Shown here: positions 24,250 to 32,022 of the stretch, piece after piece
Layout: each line of letters opens with the position of its first letter
Position numbering within the stretch: the first letter of the stretch is position 1
NCBI GenBank assembly: GCA_937922015.1
Contig: CAKZVB010000276.1
Span: 1 to 32,022 of the forward strand
Source: an uncultured Granulosicoccaceae bacterium
GTDB taxonomy: Bacteria > Pseudomonadota > Gammaproteobacteria > Granulosicoccales > Granulosicoccaceae
Direction of reading: 5' to 3'
DNA: 32,022 nt
Program-made: the position numbers and the translations under genes
The notes under the pieces: generated by a model
What the model was told of the DNA's origin: nothing
The model's input: only the letters and a program-made list of their open reading frames with translations
Database searches by the model: none

Positions 24250-24268
24250 TGATAATATAGTATTATCA
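24250..24268. promoter_or_regulatory. palindromic operator between the LysR gene and the SnoaL-like gene
   Basis: TGATAATA (24250-24257) and TATTATCA (24261-24268) are a perfect 8-bp inverted repeat with a 3-nt centre, lying 27 nt upstream of the LysR start. LysR regulators bind interrupted dyads rich in A/T, often of the T-N11-A kind, in divergent promoters of just this layout. It is the best operator candidate here. Confidence 0.55.
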
Positions 24269-24295
24269 ATTTTCACTGTTCGGAATAATTGCATA

Positions 24296-25177
24296 ATGAT
24301 TAACGAGCTTCGGCAGATTTTTATCTTTGCAAAAACGGTCGACCACGGGTCATTTCGGGCCGCGGCACACGCGCTTCGCCTATCGCCATCAGTGGTGAGT
24401 CATCACGTCGGTCAGCTTGAACAGCATCTGGGCACCGCACTGCTCTATCGCTCCACGCGCAAGCTGTCTCTCACACCCGATGGCAAACGGTTGCTTGCCG
24501 CCGCACACAAAATGATCGCGGCGGCAGAAGCCGGCGTACAAGACGTTGCCAGTCAAACAGAACATGTCTCCGGGGTTCTGCGCCTGACGGTTCCCGCGCT
24601 ATTTGCCAGATCAGATCTCACCAGTCAGTTTGCAAAGTTCGCCGTTGACTACCCGCAGGTTCGGCTCGAGCTGGATTACTCAGACGCTCGCAGAGACTTA
24701 ATTGCCGATGGTTATGATGTGGCGATACGTGCGGGTGTAATGAAAGACAGCTCACTGAAAGCAAAAAAACTACTAGAGATGCCGCGGCGACTGGTCGCTG
24801 CCCCGGTCTATATCAAGTCACGACCAAAACCGGTGACTCCGAAAGATCTCAAAGAATGGGATTGGTTAGAGCTTGCTCCTGTCTGGAACACCAAACGCGT
24901 TTTTCGAAAGGCTGGTAAAAGCAGCGTGTTAACGAATCTGCCATCCCGTATCAGTGTTAACAGTGCCTACGCTTTGTCGCATTTAACAAGTGCCGGCGCC
25001 GGACTGGCGATAATACCCGAGTTCATAGCTGAGCCCTATGTACGCTCTGGTGACCTGAAGTATATTCTCAGTGATTGGGCAGTTGACCCGATTAAGATCT
25101 ATGCGGTCTGGCCTCCCAATGCGCCGAGGGGCGGACTGATCAAACACTTTGTGAATTTTCTTAGTGAAGCAAAGTAG
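24296..25177 (+). CDS. LysR-family transcriptional regulator
   Basis: A 293-residue regulator, normal for the family. The open frame extends 31 codons upstream, but the ATG at 24296 begins the canonical MINELRQIFIFAKTVDHGS helix-turn-helix, so I chose it. Residues 1-65 are the winged HTH, with SFRAAAHALRLSPSVVSHHV and LTPDGKRLL. Residues ~88-290 form the effector-binding domain (LRLTVPALFARSDL ... DVAIRAGVMKDS ... GAGLAIIPEFIA). It belongs to the common CrgA/DsdC-like side of the family that binds aromatic or small organic effectors; the effector is not known. It is divergent from the Sec-exported SnoaL-like gene and probably regulates it and itself through the intervening palindrome. Confidence 0.93.
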   Translation: MINELRQIFIFAKTVDHGSFRAAAHALRLSPSVVSHHVGQLEQHLGTALLYRSTRKLSLTPDGKRLLAAAHKMIAAAEAGVQDVASQTEHVSGVLRLTVPALFARSDLTSQFAKFAVDYPQVRLELDYSDARRDLIADGYDVAIRAGVMKDSSLKAKKLLEMPRRLVAAPVYIKSRPKPVTPKDLKEWDWLELAPVWNTKRVFRKAGKSSVLTNLPSRISVNSAYALSHLTSAGAGLAIIPEFIAEPYVRSGDLKYILSDWAVDPIKIYAVWPPNAPRGGLIKHFVNFLSEAK

Positions 25178-25260
25178 CTTCGCCGACGGTAATTAATGCC
25201 TGACGGGTCACCTGCACGTTCAGTACTTCACCAGCAGATTCCCACCCGCACTAAAGGGGC

Positions 25261-26745
25261 TTATTCTATCGATTCAGTATCGGCCAACAGCTCGATTACC
25301 GCGGGTCTCTTACTTTTAATGGCAATGTCTATCGCGGCGTGCCGGTTGTTGTTCTGAAGCGTTGTATCGACATTGTTAGCCAGGAGATATTTTACAACCT
25401 CCGGATGTTTGCCGCGCGCAGCCAGCATCAGGGGCGACCAGCCTTTATCAGTTACCTGATTAAGATCACCGCCACTTCGATGAAGCATTTTTAAAATCTC
25501 CAGATGACCGTAGCGAGCAGCCAGCGATACCGGACTCCATTGATTCGGCTGCCCTTCCCAACCGGGGTTTGATCCCTGTAACAACAAGTAATGCACGACT
25601 CGGGTTTTACCGTACGACGAAGCGCGATGCAGGGCAATGTAGCCTTTGTTATCCGTAGTATGTTTATCCAACCCTCTATTCAAATACATTTTGACGACGT
25701 CGAGATGTCCGTACCGTGCAGCGATATGGAGTCCGGTCAGGCCTTTATCGTTTGTTATATTCAGTGGCACACCTGAGTCTATCAGGGTTTCCAGAGCCTG
25801 AAGCTCGCCCTTTTCTGCGAGCAGGGATACAGCAGAATTTGCAGCTGCTTTTTGTTGGTGCAATAACTCAACGACTCTCTGACGCCCTTTGGATGCGGCC
25901 CACCAAAGCGCACTTCGACCTTTATCGTCTTCATGATTGATTCTGGCACCACCATCGAGGAGCGTCGCGACAATATCCGGGAACCCTTTTGTAGCGGCTA
26001 TATGCAGAGGCGATCGCTGTTTATTTGTTGGACTATTTACGTCTGCGTTGTGTGCCACAAGTGTGGCCACCGCATCACTGTGCCCGCCTTCAGCGGCCAG
26101 CGCCAGCGCCGTCCACCCTTTTCCGGATCTCTGGTCTATATCTATACCCTTGTCGATATAGAATTCAATAATCTCGCTATGGCCGTATTTGGCAGCGTAG
26201 TGGAGCAGTGTCCAGCGAGCCTCCGAGGACTTGATAGCGGCACCATTTTCAAGCAGAACTTTGATGGTGTCTAAATGACCACCGTATGTTGCAGCGCTCA
26301 GCGGTGTGGAACCACCTTTACCCTCGCTGTTCGGGTCTGCGCCTTTTGACAGGAGGTAGTTGACTATCTTCAACTGACCGGCTCTGGCAGCCGCCTTTAA
26401 CGGAGAATCCCGAAATGTATCTTTCAACTCAATGTCAGCACCATTCGCAAGCAGCATTTTCACTGTTGATAGTTGGCCGTTTTCGGCAGCAGATGTCAGA
26501 AGCGTTAATTCATACTTCGTATCGGGGGATACAAGCCCTTCGTGTATAGCTATTTCAATCAGTCTTGTCGCGCCCTTGCCGGACAAATATTCCATACCCG
26601 CGCGCTTTTCTACTTCGGTGGCTGACTCGAGCCTTTCCAATAGCGCAATCTCCCGCTCTGACAGCCGGCTCGCGCCACTCTGCCCGGAGAAGCTTATGGC
26701 AATTAGAACTGCAAATAAAAGATTTACGACGGCTGTTGATTTCAT
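25261..26745 (-). CDS. secreted ankyrin-repeat protein (13 repeats)
   Basis: A 494-residue protein with a Sec signal peptide (~1-25). After a short N-terminal helix region, about 13 ankyrin repeats of 33 residues fill residues ~75-490. Many show the canonical GWTALALAAEGGH or GLTGLHIAARYGH core followed by a helix and a Gly-Ala-Asp turn. One repeat (starting SLLAEKGELQALETLI) lacks its hairpin, as if partly deleted. Ankyrin arrays bind proteins; no catalytic domain is fused. Exported bacterial ankyrin proteins of this kind are thought to act in the periplasm (for example with catalase in AnkB-type cases) or outside the cell. The gene stands alone on the minus strand, with convergent LysR gene on one side and a long gap on the other. 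Confidence 0.9.
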   Translation of the reverse strand: MKSTAVVNLLFAVLIAISFSGQSGASRLSEREIALLERLESATEVEKRAGMEYLSGKGATRLIEIAIHEGLVSPDTKYELTLLTSAAENGQLSTVKMLLANGADIELKDTFRDSPLKAAARAGQLKIVNYLLSKGADPNSEGKGGSTPLSAATYGGHLDTIKVLLENGAAIKSSEARWTLLHYAAKYGHSEIIEFYIDKGIDIDQRSGKGWTALALAAEGGHSDAVATLVAHNADVNSPTNKQRSPLHIAATKGFPDIVATLLDGGARINHEDDKGRSALWWAASKGRQRVVELLHQQKAAANSAVSLLAEKGELQALETLIDSGVPLNITNDKGLTGLHIAARYGHLDVVKMYLNRGLDKHTTDNKGYIALHRASSYGKTRVVHYLLLQGSNPGWEGQPNQWSPVSLAARYGHLEILKMLHRSGGDLNQVTDKGWSPLMLAARGKHPEVVKYLLANNVDTTLQNNNRHAAIDIAIKSKRPAVIELLADTESIE

Positions 26746-27578
26746 TTCTCGGCCCTATCTACGGATTTTAACCACACAACCATTGTCGGTCGTACTACAC
26801 AAGGAGTTACTACGACGTTCGGCAGCACGTTTGACCAGAAACTTTCAACCATTGAAAAATGTAATTCTTTCGCAAACGAGTGTTTCGGTCGTCTAATAGA
26901 CTGATATCAGCTGATGCCATACTTCATTATGCGGGCCCCTGATTATTTCCAATTTCCGCTCTATACACCTGCCGGAAAACTGAATCACCCATTAACTACA
27001 TTCGACAGTAAATTTCATTTCTTTACAGAAATCGTTGTATTCTTTACCTCTTCAGAGATGGTGGTCGCACTCTGCCGGTCGAGACAGAGTGCCGGGCTGT
27101 TTAAACCGTTAAAATGGCAGGCTGCAACTACACGGTATGTCACCAGATGTTCTACAGCTTTTTCTGATCGACTGATCCGCACTGCACTCTCCAGAATGGA
27201 TTATGTGGTTATTCACCCGTCACTCGACGATTCTCGCCTGCGTCGTCCCCGGCATTGCACCGCGCGCCCGATCATCTGTGATTTCTGTTGATCTCTCAGC
27301 CAGCTTCGACGCTAACCGAATAATGCTTTACGAAAACAGCTCAGCCACCCGGGCTGGTAATAGCGTTCTACCGCGTAGCCCTTTCTGACGTATCGGGTTA
27401 CCCGAACCACATAGATCCGAAGACACAAGATCTCACATTGTAGCGCTGGTGAAATCGGCTGGTTGTAGCAACAATACTTGCAAATGACACAATTCAAAGT
27501 AACCTTGTGCGTTAAGCCAGCAGCAAACACGCAAAAGAGTTGCAGGCGCATAAGTGATCGGTAAGAGGTAAATAGTAG
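26746..27578. other. long interval (833 nt) without a convincing gene
   Basis: Open frames of 125 codons (26914-27291) and 61 codons (27203-27388) occur on the plus strand and 79 codons (27312-27551) on the minus strand. The first has odd composition and no Shine-Dalgarno; the second has somewhat more natural codon use but also no clear start signal. None resembles a known protein. I found no tRNA, rRNA or mobile element. Regulatory sequence for the divergent genes at either end, or a decayed gene, are both possible. Confidence 0.45.
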
Positions 27579-29339
27579 ATGCGAAACGCCATTTTTTTAC
27601 TAGCAGGCTTAATTGGTGGTTATTTAATCGCGAGTATGTGGCAACAATCCAGCCACACACCAACAAATGTTGCGGCAAACCCCGAAACCGAACCCACCCC
27701 GCCCCTGACAAAGCTGACATCGCCTTTTGCACCGGTGACACCAACTAAAACTGCGACACCGACAAGCGAACCATCACCTGCAATCCCGTCCCTTGCAGAC
27801 GACAGTAATACATACAACACCACCACCACACCAATCGAAACCACCGATCTTGGCAACCTGAAGCATTATGGGCAATTGGCAGGCTTCTTTGCACAACTCG
27901 AAACAGCCGACGCCGGCCAGGTACAACAACTGGCGCAACAAATCCGATCTCAATTTCAACATAACTACAGCAACCAGTACTACAACATCATCAGCGCTGC
28001 TGTTTATCAACGCTGGGCAGATATCGATTTCGATGCGGCGCTCAACTCACTGGCGAACGTTCAAACCGCAATGCATGGACCGGACATGGGAATAACAATG
28101 AACATGCTACAGGTACTGGCAAAAGAGCAACCGCAACGAATGCAAACCTGGATGCAGTCCCAGAACCGAGCGATAAAAGACATGGTGCAGTACACCGTCT
28201 ACGCCGGCATGGCTGAAAACGATCCGCAGGCAATGGTGCAGCAAGCGCTGGAGATGAATACAGCTGACAGTGAAGATATGCTGCAGATGGCGTTAAGTCA
28301 GTGGGCACAGAAAGATCCCGAAGCAGCGTGGCATTATATGCAAAGCACAGCAAGTGCAGAACAGCACCCCGCGGCCTTACACTCCATACTGCACACCTGG
28401 ATCGATATCGACACTGAAGGAGCATTGCCGATACTGGAGCAGCTTATGAATGATAACGCCTCAGACAATACATCCCGCAATAGCTATACAGGCTTGTACT
28501 ACAGAGCACTGGCACGCACTGATCCACAATCAGTCCTCAATCATCTATCGGCGCACAGCAGCCCCGAGCAGTTCTATTCCATGGATCAGGGTGCGTTGTA
28601 CGAACTAGCCAATCACCACCCCGCCATCCTTGAGAACTGGATACGACAACTGCCTGATGATCAACTGACTCAATTAGGACCAATGGTAATAATGCCTTTA
28701 ATTGAAACACAAGCCATGAGTGATCCACGAGCAGCAATGAATATGATTGAAAAATTTCCTCATGGCCGGGACATGGGCATACAATCAATGATACTGGATC
28801 AATGGCTGACAACTGACAGCCCTGGTGCCATTGAGTGGCTAACAAATCAACCTGACACTGAAACAAACCAACAACTGCTGCAAGAATCAGCGTTTATGCT
28901 TATACACAGCGGAGAAGATCGAGCTACTGCAATGACACTTCTCAATCAGCTTAACAAACCAATCGATCAGCAAACCGCCATTCAACTCGCCGCTGCATTT
29001 GCCAGTCAAGACCTGCAGGAGGCACGTCACTGGTTAAGTCAGAATACCGATCCGGCTACCTACGCCATTGCAAGCATCGCCATAGATGTCAACGACTACA
29101 GCATACCCACTGAACAACTCCTCCAACAGCTGGACTCAACCGGTGCAACTCTGCAACCTCATATATTCATGGACATTCTGAGCCCGAGGCTTCAAGACCG
29201 TGATGCAATCGAACAATGGCTTGAAACCACATCGACAATGCCGCAGGACGACCGTGCCGAATTGAAAATGATGCTGGGTTTCGGTGATGATGGCTGGTAC
29301 AGTCGACCGGGTGCTGTGCCGCCATACTATGGTCAGTAG
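27579..29339 (+). CDS. membrane-anchored helical-repeat protein of unknown function
   Basis: A 586-residue protein. One N-terminal helix (residues 4-20, IFLLAGLIGGYLIASMW) anchors it to the inner membrane, and a Pro/Thr-rich linker follows (~22-85). The rest is all-helical and built on a motif of the form h-x3-W-x3-D-P-x2-A-x2-W-h. Examples are ALSQWAQKDPEAAWHYM, ILDQWLTTDSPGAIEWL, AAAFASQDLQEARHWL and ETQAMSDPRAAMNMI, at least seven units, so the periplasmic part is likely a solenoid similar in spirit to TPR or Sel1 repeats. It is rich in Gln and Met and low in Lys. AAGAGG lies before the ATG. Solenoids of this kind usually organise protein complexes. I recognise no named family, so function is open. 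Confidence 0.75.
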   Translation: MRNAIFLLAGLIGGYLIASMWQQSSHTPTNVAANPETEPTPPLTKLTSPFAPVTPTKTATPTSEPSPAIPSLADDSNTYNTTTTPIETTDLGNLKHYGQLAGFFAQLETADAGQVQQLAQQIRSQFQHNYSNQYYNIISAAVYQRWADIDFDAALNSLANVQTAMHGPDMGITMNMLQVLAKEQPQRMQTWMQSQNRAIKDMVQYTVYAGMAENDPQAMVQQALEMNTADSEDMLQMALSQWAQKDPEAAWHYMQSTASAEQHPAALHSILHTWIDIDTEGALPILEQLMNDNASDNTSRNSYTGLYYRALARTDPQSVLNHLSAHSSPEQFYSMDQGALYELANHHPAILENWIRQLPDDQLTQLGPMVIMPLIETQAMSDPRAAMNMIEKFPHGRDMGIQSMILDQWLTTDSPGAIEWLTNQPDTETNQQLLQESAFMLIHSGEDRATAMTLLNQLNKPIDQQTAIQLAAAFASQDLQEARHWLSQNTDPATYAIASIAIDVNDYSIPTEQLLQQLDSTGATLQPHIFMDILSPRLQDRDAIEQWLETTSTMPQDDRAELKMMLGFGDDGWYSRPGAVPPYYGQ

Positions 29340-29765
29340 TCGAATGGTCATTTGGCCCTGCATTGAAAGAATGGCTGCTGAATTTGTACGAGGGACTGCG
29401 AGTAAAGGAATCGCCAATGGCAAGACCGCTAAGATAACGGCAAGACTGATGCGCTGAGCCTGCATGCTCCCTGTCACCTCCGATCTGACATCAGCTTTAC
29501 CTGGCGCTACTATGAGCACAGCATACTCTATTGATTTTTAACTTCACCATTTCCTAAAACGGCTGTTCTGATTGTTTCTACTGTTTGGTTTATCTTTTAC
29601 TATTCAGGACATACGACTCCTGATTTAATAATAGAAAATAAATTCAAGCTGAAAACTCTAAGCATGTTTTTCACGAATGGTTCAGTTACTCCCCGCACAG
29701 CCGTTGTGATCCTTGTAGCCCGAAGTAAAGAAGAAATAACTAAACTAAAAGGATTTTTGTCAGGC
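29340..29765. other. intergenic region with two doubtful small ORFs
   Basis: On the plus strand an ATG at 29344, four bases after the previous stop, opens a 37-residue frame to 29457 ending ANGKTAKITARLMR. On the minus strand an ATG at 29465, with a good GGAGG 9 nt upstream, opens a frame running to 29136 that begins MQAQRISLAVILAVLPLAIP and could be a membrane segment. However, its 3' part overlaps the end of the repeat-protein gene. The two cannot both be real, and neither resembles anything I know. The rest (29520-29765) is AT-rich and probably contains the promoter for the next gene. Confidence 0.3.
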
Positions 29766-31121
29766 ATGGATATAAACTTTCGAAAGCTCAATGTAGCACT
29801 GGCCAGTGCGGTGGTATTTACAATTTCGCCTGTCAGTACAGCCTTAGCGGCACTAACGGTTAAGGTCGATGACAACAACGTTTTTACCGTTGTTCTTGGT
29901 GATGGTAATGACAACGTGTCAATTGTGGGCAATGATAATGACTCGTCACTACAAATAGATGATATCAATAACGGTCTTCGTATGCATCTGGAGAATGTAG
30001 AAGGTCTGAATATTGTCGCGAAAGGCGGTGACAACGAAATCACCGTTGATGGCATTCAATTAATTGGTGATGCAGCCGGTTTATCTATAAAAACCGGCAT
30101 TGGTGTGGACGTTGTCACCGTCACTAACAGCATCATACCGGGTGCTCTGAATATTGGTTCCGGCGCCGAAAACGACGACATATTTATTGAATCTGTAACC
30201 GTTGCGGGCCAGACTATAGTGAAAAGCGGCAAGGGTAACGATACCGTCTATATTGAGGAGTTATCCAGCGCAGGCCTGGTTGCCAGCCTTGCTGACGGGG
30301 ACGATTTTTTGCAGATTTCATCTGCTCAAACTGACGATCCGGGTGTTGTAACGCTTGCCACCAGCATAACGACTGGTACGGGTGTCGATACGGTGGACCT
30401 GCAGGGTATGTTGTTCGAAGGCGCTGTTAGCGTGAAGACAGCCGCGGACGGTGATGTTGTAAAGCTTACTGAAAACACTTTTCAATCAACGTTAAATGTA
30501 AAGACCGGCAAGGACGATGATACCGTGGTGGTCAGTGGTAACGTATGGAGCGATACCACCGAGTTTCATGGTGGTGCCGGCGAAGCGGATCGCTTTCTTG
30601 ATGCTTTTGATAGCAGTGGAATATTTACGACGCAGGCGTTTGAACAACCGGAAAGAGTCTATCCCTTCGGTTCAACCGGTCCGAACGGCGGCACCGTTTT
30701 TCACGTTACAGATTATGGACGGCACGGACTGGAGGTTACACCGGTTGATCAGGGGCAAACCTATTGGGGAGCGTATCCCAACGAGAACGGATGTACGCGG
30801 GTAGAGTCAGGTACTCAAACAGGGCTCGGAACCGGTGCGGCCAATACAGCTTCGCTATTGGTCAATTGCGGACAAGGTGGCGCTGCGGTTGCCGCCACTT
30901 CATATGGACCGGGGTGGTTTTTACCGTCCTCCGCCGAGATGGTATTGTTGGCGCAGTCGAATATTGTGAACAATGGTCAGCCTTACTGGACATCGTCCGA
31001 GAGAAAACCCACTCAACCGGAGAACTATGCATATTTCGTCGATATGGGATCTCAGCGATTATTCACCAGCTATAAAAATCGCACAACAAAATTCTATGTG
31101 CGGGCGATTGCCGAGTTTTAG
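29766..31121 (+). CDS. secreted beta-repeat protein with C-terminal Lcl/DUF1566-like domain
   Basis: A 451-residue protein. The ATG at 29766, rather than one 34 codons upstream, gives a clean Sec signal (~1-30, ending STALAA). Residues ~35-300 form tandem units of about 22 residues rich in Gly, Asp and Asn with the pattern TGxGxDxVxh, for example NIGSGAENDDIFI, KSGKGNDTVYI and NVKTGKDDDTVVV. This resembles a calcium-binding parallel beta-roll or beta-helix, though not the exact RTX nonapeptide. From ~305 the sequence switches to a domain starting YPFGSTGPNGGTVFHVTDYG, with GPGWFLPSSAEM, QPYWTSSE and a C-terminal FYVRAIAEF. That is the Lcl/DUF1566/Fib_succ_major type, often found on surface adhesins. 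It is likely secreted or surface-displayed. A strong hairpin follows the stop. Confidence 0.8.
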   Translation: MDINFRKLNVALASAVVFTISPVSTALAALTVKVDDNNVFTVVLGDGNDNVSIVGNDNDSSLQIDDINNGLRMHLENVEGLNIVAKGGDNEITVDGIQLIGDAAGLSIKTGIGVDVVTVTNSIIPGALNIGSGAENDDIFIESVTVAGQTIVKSGKGNDTVYIEELSSAGLVASLADGDDFLQISSAQTDDPGVVTLATSITTGTGVDTVDLQGMLFEGAVSVKTAADGDVVKLTENTFQSTLNVKTGKDDDTVVVSGNVWSDTTEFHGGAGEADRFLDAFDSSGIFTTQAFEQPERVYPFGSTGPNGGTVFHVTDYGRHGLEVTPVDQGQTYWGAYPNENGCTRVESGTQTGLGTGAANTASLLVNCGQGGAAVAATSYGPGWFLPSSAEMVLLAQSNIVNNGQPYWTSSERKPTQPENYAYFVDMGSQRLFTSYKNRTTKFYVRAIAEF

Positions 31122-31146
31122 TCCTGGTACCGGATCAGTTCCACGT

Positions 31147-31182
31147 AACCCGTGAGCAGGATATCTATTGCGCTCACGGGTT
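31147..31182 (+). terminator. 11-bp hairpin downstream of the secreted protein gene
   Basis: AACCCGTGAGC (31147-31157) and GCTCACGGGTT (31172-31182) are exact reverse complements with a 14-nt loop, beginning 25 nt after the stop codon. There is no T-tract, so termination may be factor-assisted or the stem may serve to stabilise the mRNA. Confidence 0.55.
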
Positions 31183-31319
31183 CTGCCATTGACCAGAAAA
31201 GCTACAGGGTTTTTACATACAACTCCCGCATCAATAAGCAAAGTAGCCGAGGGCACAGGATGAAAACAGTTGAAGTAAATCCGGGTGTCCGATAGCGGCT
31301 CAAAAAGTCGCCAGCCCAA

Positions 31320-32022
31320 CTAGCCCAGTTGCTTTCGTCGGGTCTCCAGAAACTTCCGGCTGGAAGAACTTTGAGCAAGTTCTATCGCTTTGTCATAGCT
31401 TTGCCTGGCGTCATCTGTACGCCCCTTCTTCTCCAGCAAACTGGCATAGGCTGCGTGAAAGGGTTGAAACGCTTTTAACTCGGGTTGCAGCGCCTCTATC
31501 TTCTTCAAGGCCAGGTCAGTTTCACCAAGCTCGGCCATAACAACCGCCCAGTTAAGCGCCACAACCGGCGTTGGCTCGTGCGCCCACAGCGACCCGAATA
31601 GCAGCGAAATTTGAGGCCAGTCCGGTTTGGGCTTTGCCATATGACAATCTGCGATCGCCGCCTTGATCTGGAACGGTCCGGGCCGACCACGCATCATCGC
31701 GTGCGATAACAGCTCTTGTCCCTCGCGTGCGATTCGCATGTCCCAAAGCTGCCGGTCTTGCTCTGCGGGTGGCACGCTTGCACCATCCGGCCCTATCCGC
31801 GCTTGCTTGCGAGCTTCAGTCAACAGAACAAGCGCCAGCGCACCTTCGATCTCAGGGTCGTCCGGACGAAGCCGGTCAAGTAATCGCAACAAGAATATCG
31901 CCTCGGCGCAAAGATCCCTGTCGGTTTCATCTTCCTGTACATAGCCGGTGGTGAAGATCAGATAGATCGCAGACAGAACCGCATCCAGCCGCGCAGGCCA
32001 AACTTCCTGATCGGGGATTTCG
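31320..32022 (-). CDS. ECF sigma factor with C-terminal TPR-like domain (5' partial)
   Basis: The frame is open to the window edge. The internal TTG at 31892 is not the real start, because the preceding 43 codons also encode family sequence (RLDAVLSAIYLIFTTGY and DLCAEAIFLLRLLDRLRP). This is the C-terminal part of ECF sigma factors of the DUF6596 type (ECF42-like): an alpha-helical region with LVLLTEARKQARIGPDG, RPGPFQIKAAIADCHM and TPVVALNWAVVMAEL, ending in a TPR-like hairpin (HAAYASLLEKKGRTDDARQS). The sigma-2 and sigma-4 DNA- and polymerase-binding regions lie outside the window. ECF42 genes usually sit next to a YciI/DGPF-domain gene instead of an anti-sigma factor; that neighbour would be beyond the edge. 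Confident as to family. Confidence 0.88.
   Translation of the reverse strand, partial: EIPDQEVWPARLDAVLSAIYLIFTTGYVQEDETDRDLCAEAIFLLRLLDRLRPDDPEIEGALALVLLTEARKQARIGPDGASVPPAEQDRQLWDMRIAREGQELLSHAMMRGRPGPFQIKAAIADCHMAKPKPDWPQISLLFGSLWAHEPTPVVALNWAVVMAELGETDLALKKIEALQPELKAFQPFHAAYASLLEKKGRTDDARQSYDKAIELAQSSSSRKFLETRRKQLG

Noticed and set aside
26914-27291. 125-codon plus-strand frame in the long gap
   Set aside because: No ribosome binding site, odd composition with many Arg and Cys near the end, and no family resemblance. Kept only as part of the gap description.
29600-30055. 151-codon open frame on the minus strand
   Set aside because: Ser/Thr-rich shadow of the Gly/Asp repeat region of the secreted beta-repeat protein.

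Overview
The window looks like chromosome of a free-living, probably marine, gammaproteobacterium. It has moderate base composition, Sec/Tat-exported and lipoprotein genes typical of a Gram-negative envelope, a FimV-like LysM N-terminus (a mostly gammaproteobacterial theme), and an unusual concentration of TRAP transporter parts. The taxonomic assignment is inference. I saw no rRNA, tRNA, CRISPR array, insertion sequence or phage gene.

Left part (1-8.6 kb, mostly minus strand): a partial RDD membrane protein at the edge, a ketopantoate-reductase-like oxidoreductase, then an apparent catabolic block. That block holds a short-chain dehydrogenase 18 nt downstream of a gamma-butyrobetaine-hydroxylase-like dioxygenase with intact Zn and Fe sites, an SLC13/DASS transporter with inserted RCK_C domains, and a fused DctQM TRAP permease. 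The economical reading is uptake of a small organic acid or betaine-like compound, hydroxylation by the dioxygenase and oxidation of the new alcohol by the dehydrogenase. The substrate is not determined.

Transporter core (8.7-14 kb, plus strand): reading away from the DctQM gene are a 42-residue single-pass membrane protein, a DctP receptor, a TAXI receptor, a perfect 13-bp hairpin, a fused 4TM/12TM TRAP permease, and a YczE/YitT-like membrane protein that may be coupled to a 48-codon upstream ORF. A strong sigma70-like promoter and a Fur-box-like sequence precede a di-haem peroxidase lipoprotein.

Middle (15.7-25.2 kb, mostly minus strand): an unusual 753-residue envelope protein (FimV/LysM-like, Pro/Glu linker with 42-bp repeats, STN/TcpQ-like, DUF2059-like) lies 44 nt downstream of an orphan DctP receptor. 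Then come a gene-poor stretch, a tiny lipoprotein, a PhyH-family dioxygenase next to a CinA protein that lacks the deamidase serine, and two exported SnoaL-like proteins (one Tat, one Sec). The second SnoaL gene diverges from a LysR regulator across a near-perfect palindrome.

Right part (25.2-32 kb): a secreted 13-ankyrin-repeat protein, about 830 nt with no convincing gene, an anchored helical-repeat protein of unknown function, a secreted beta-repeat protein with a C-terminal Lcl/DUF1566-like domain, and an ECF sigma factor with a TPR-like C-terminus, cut by the window edge.
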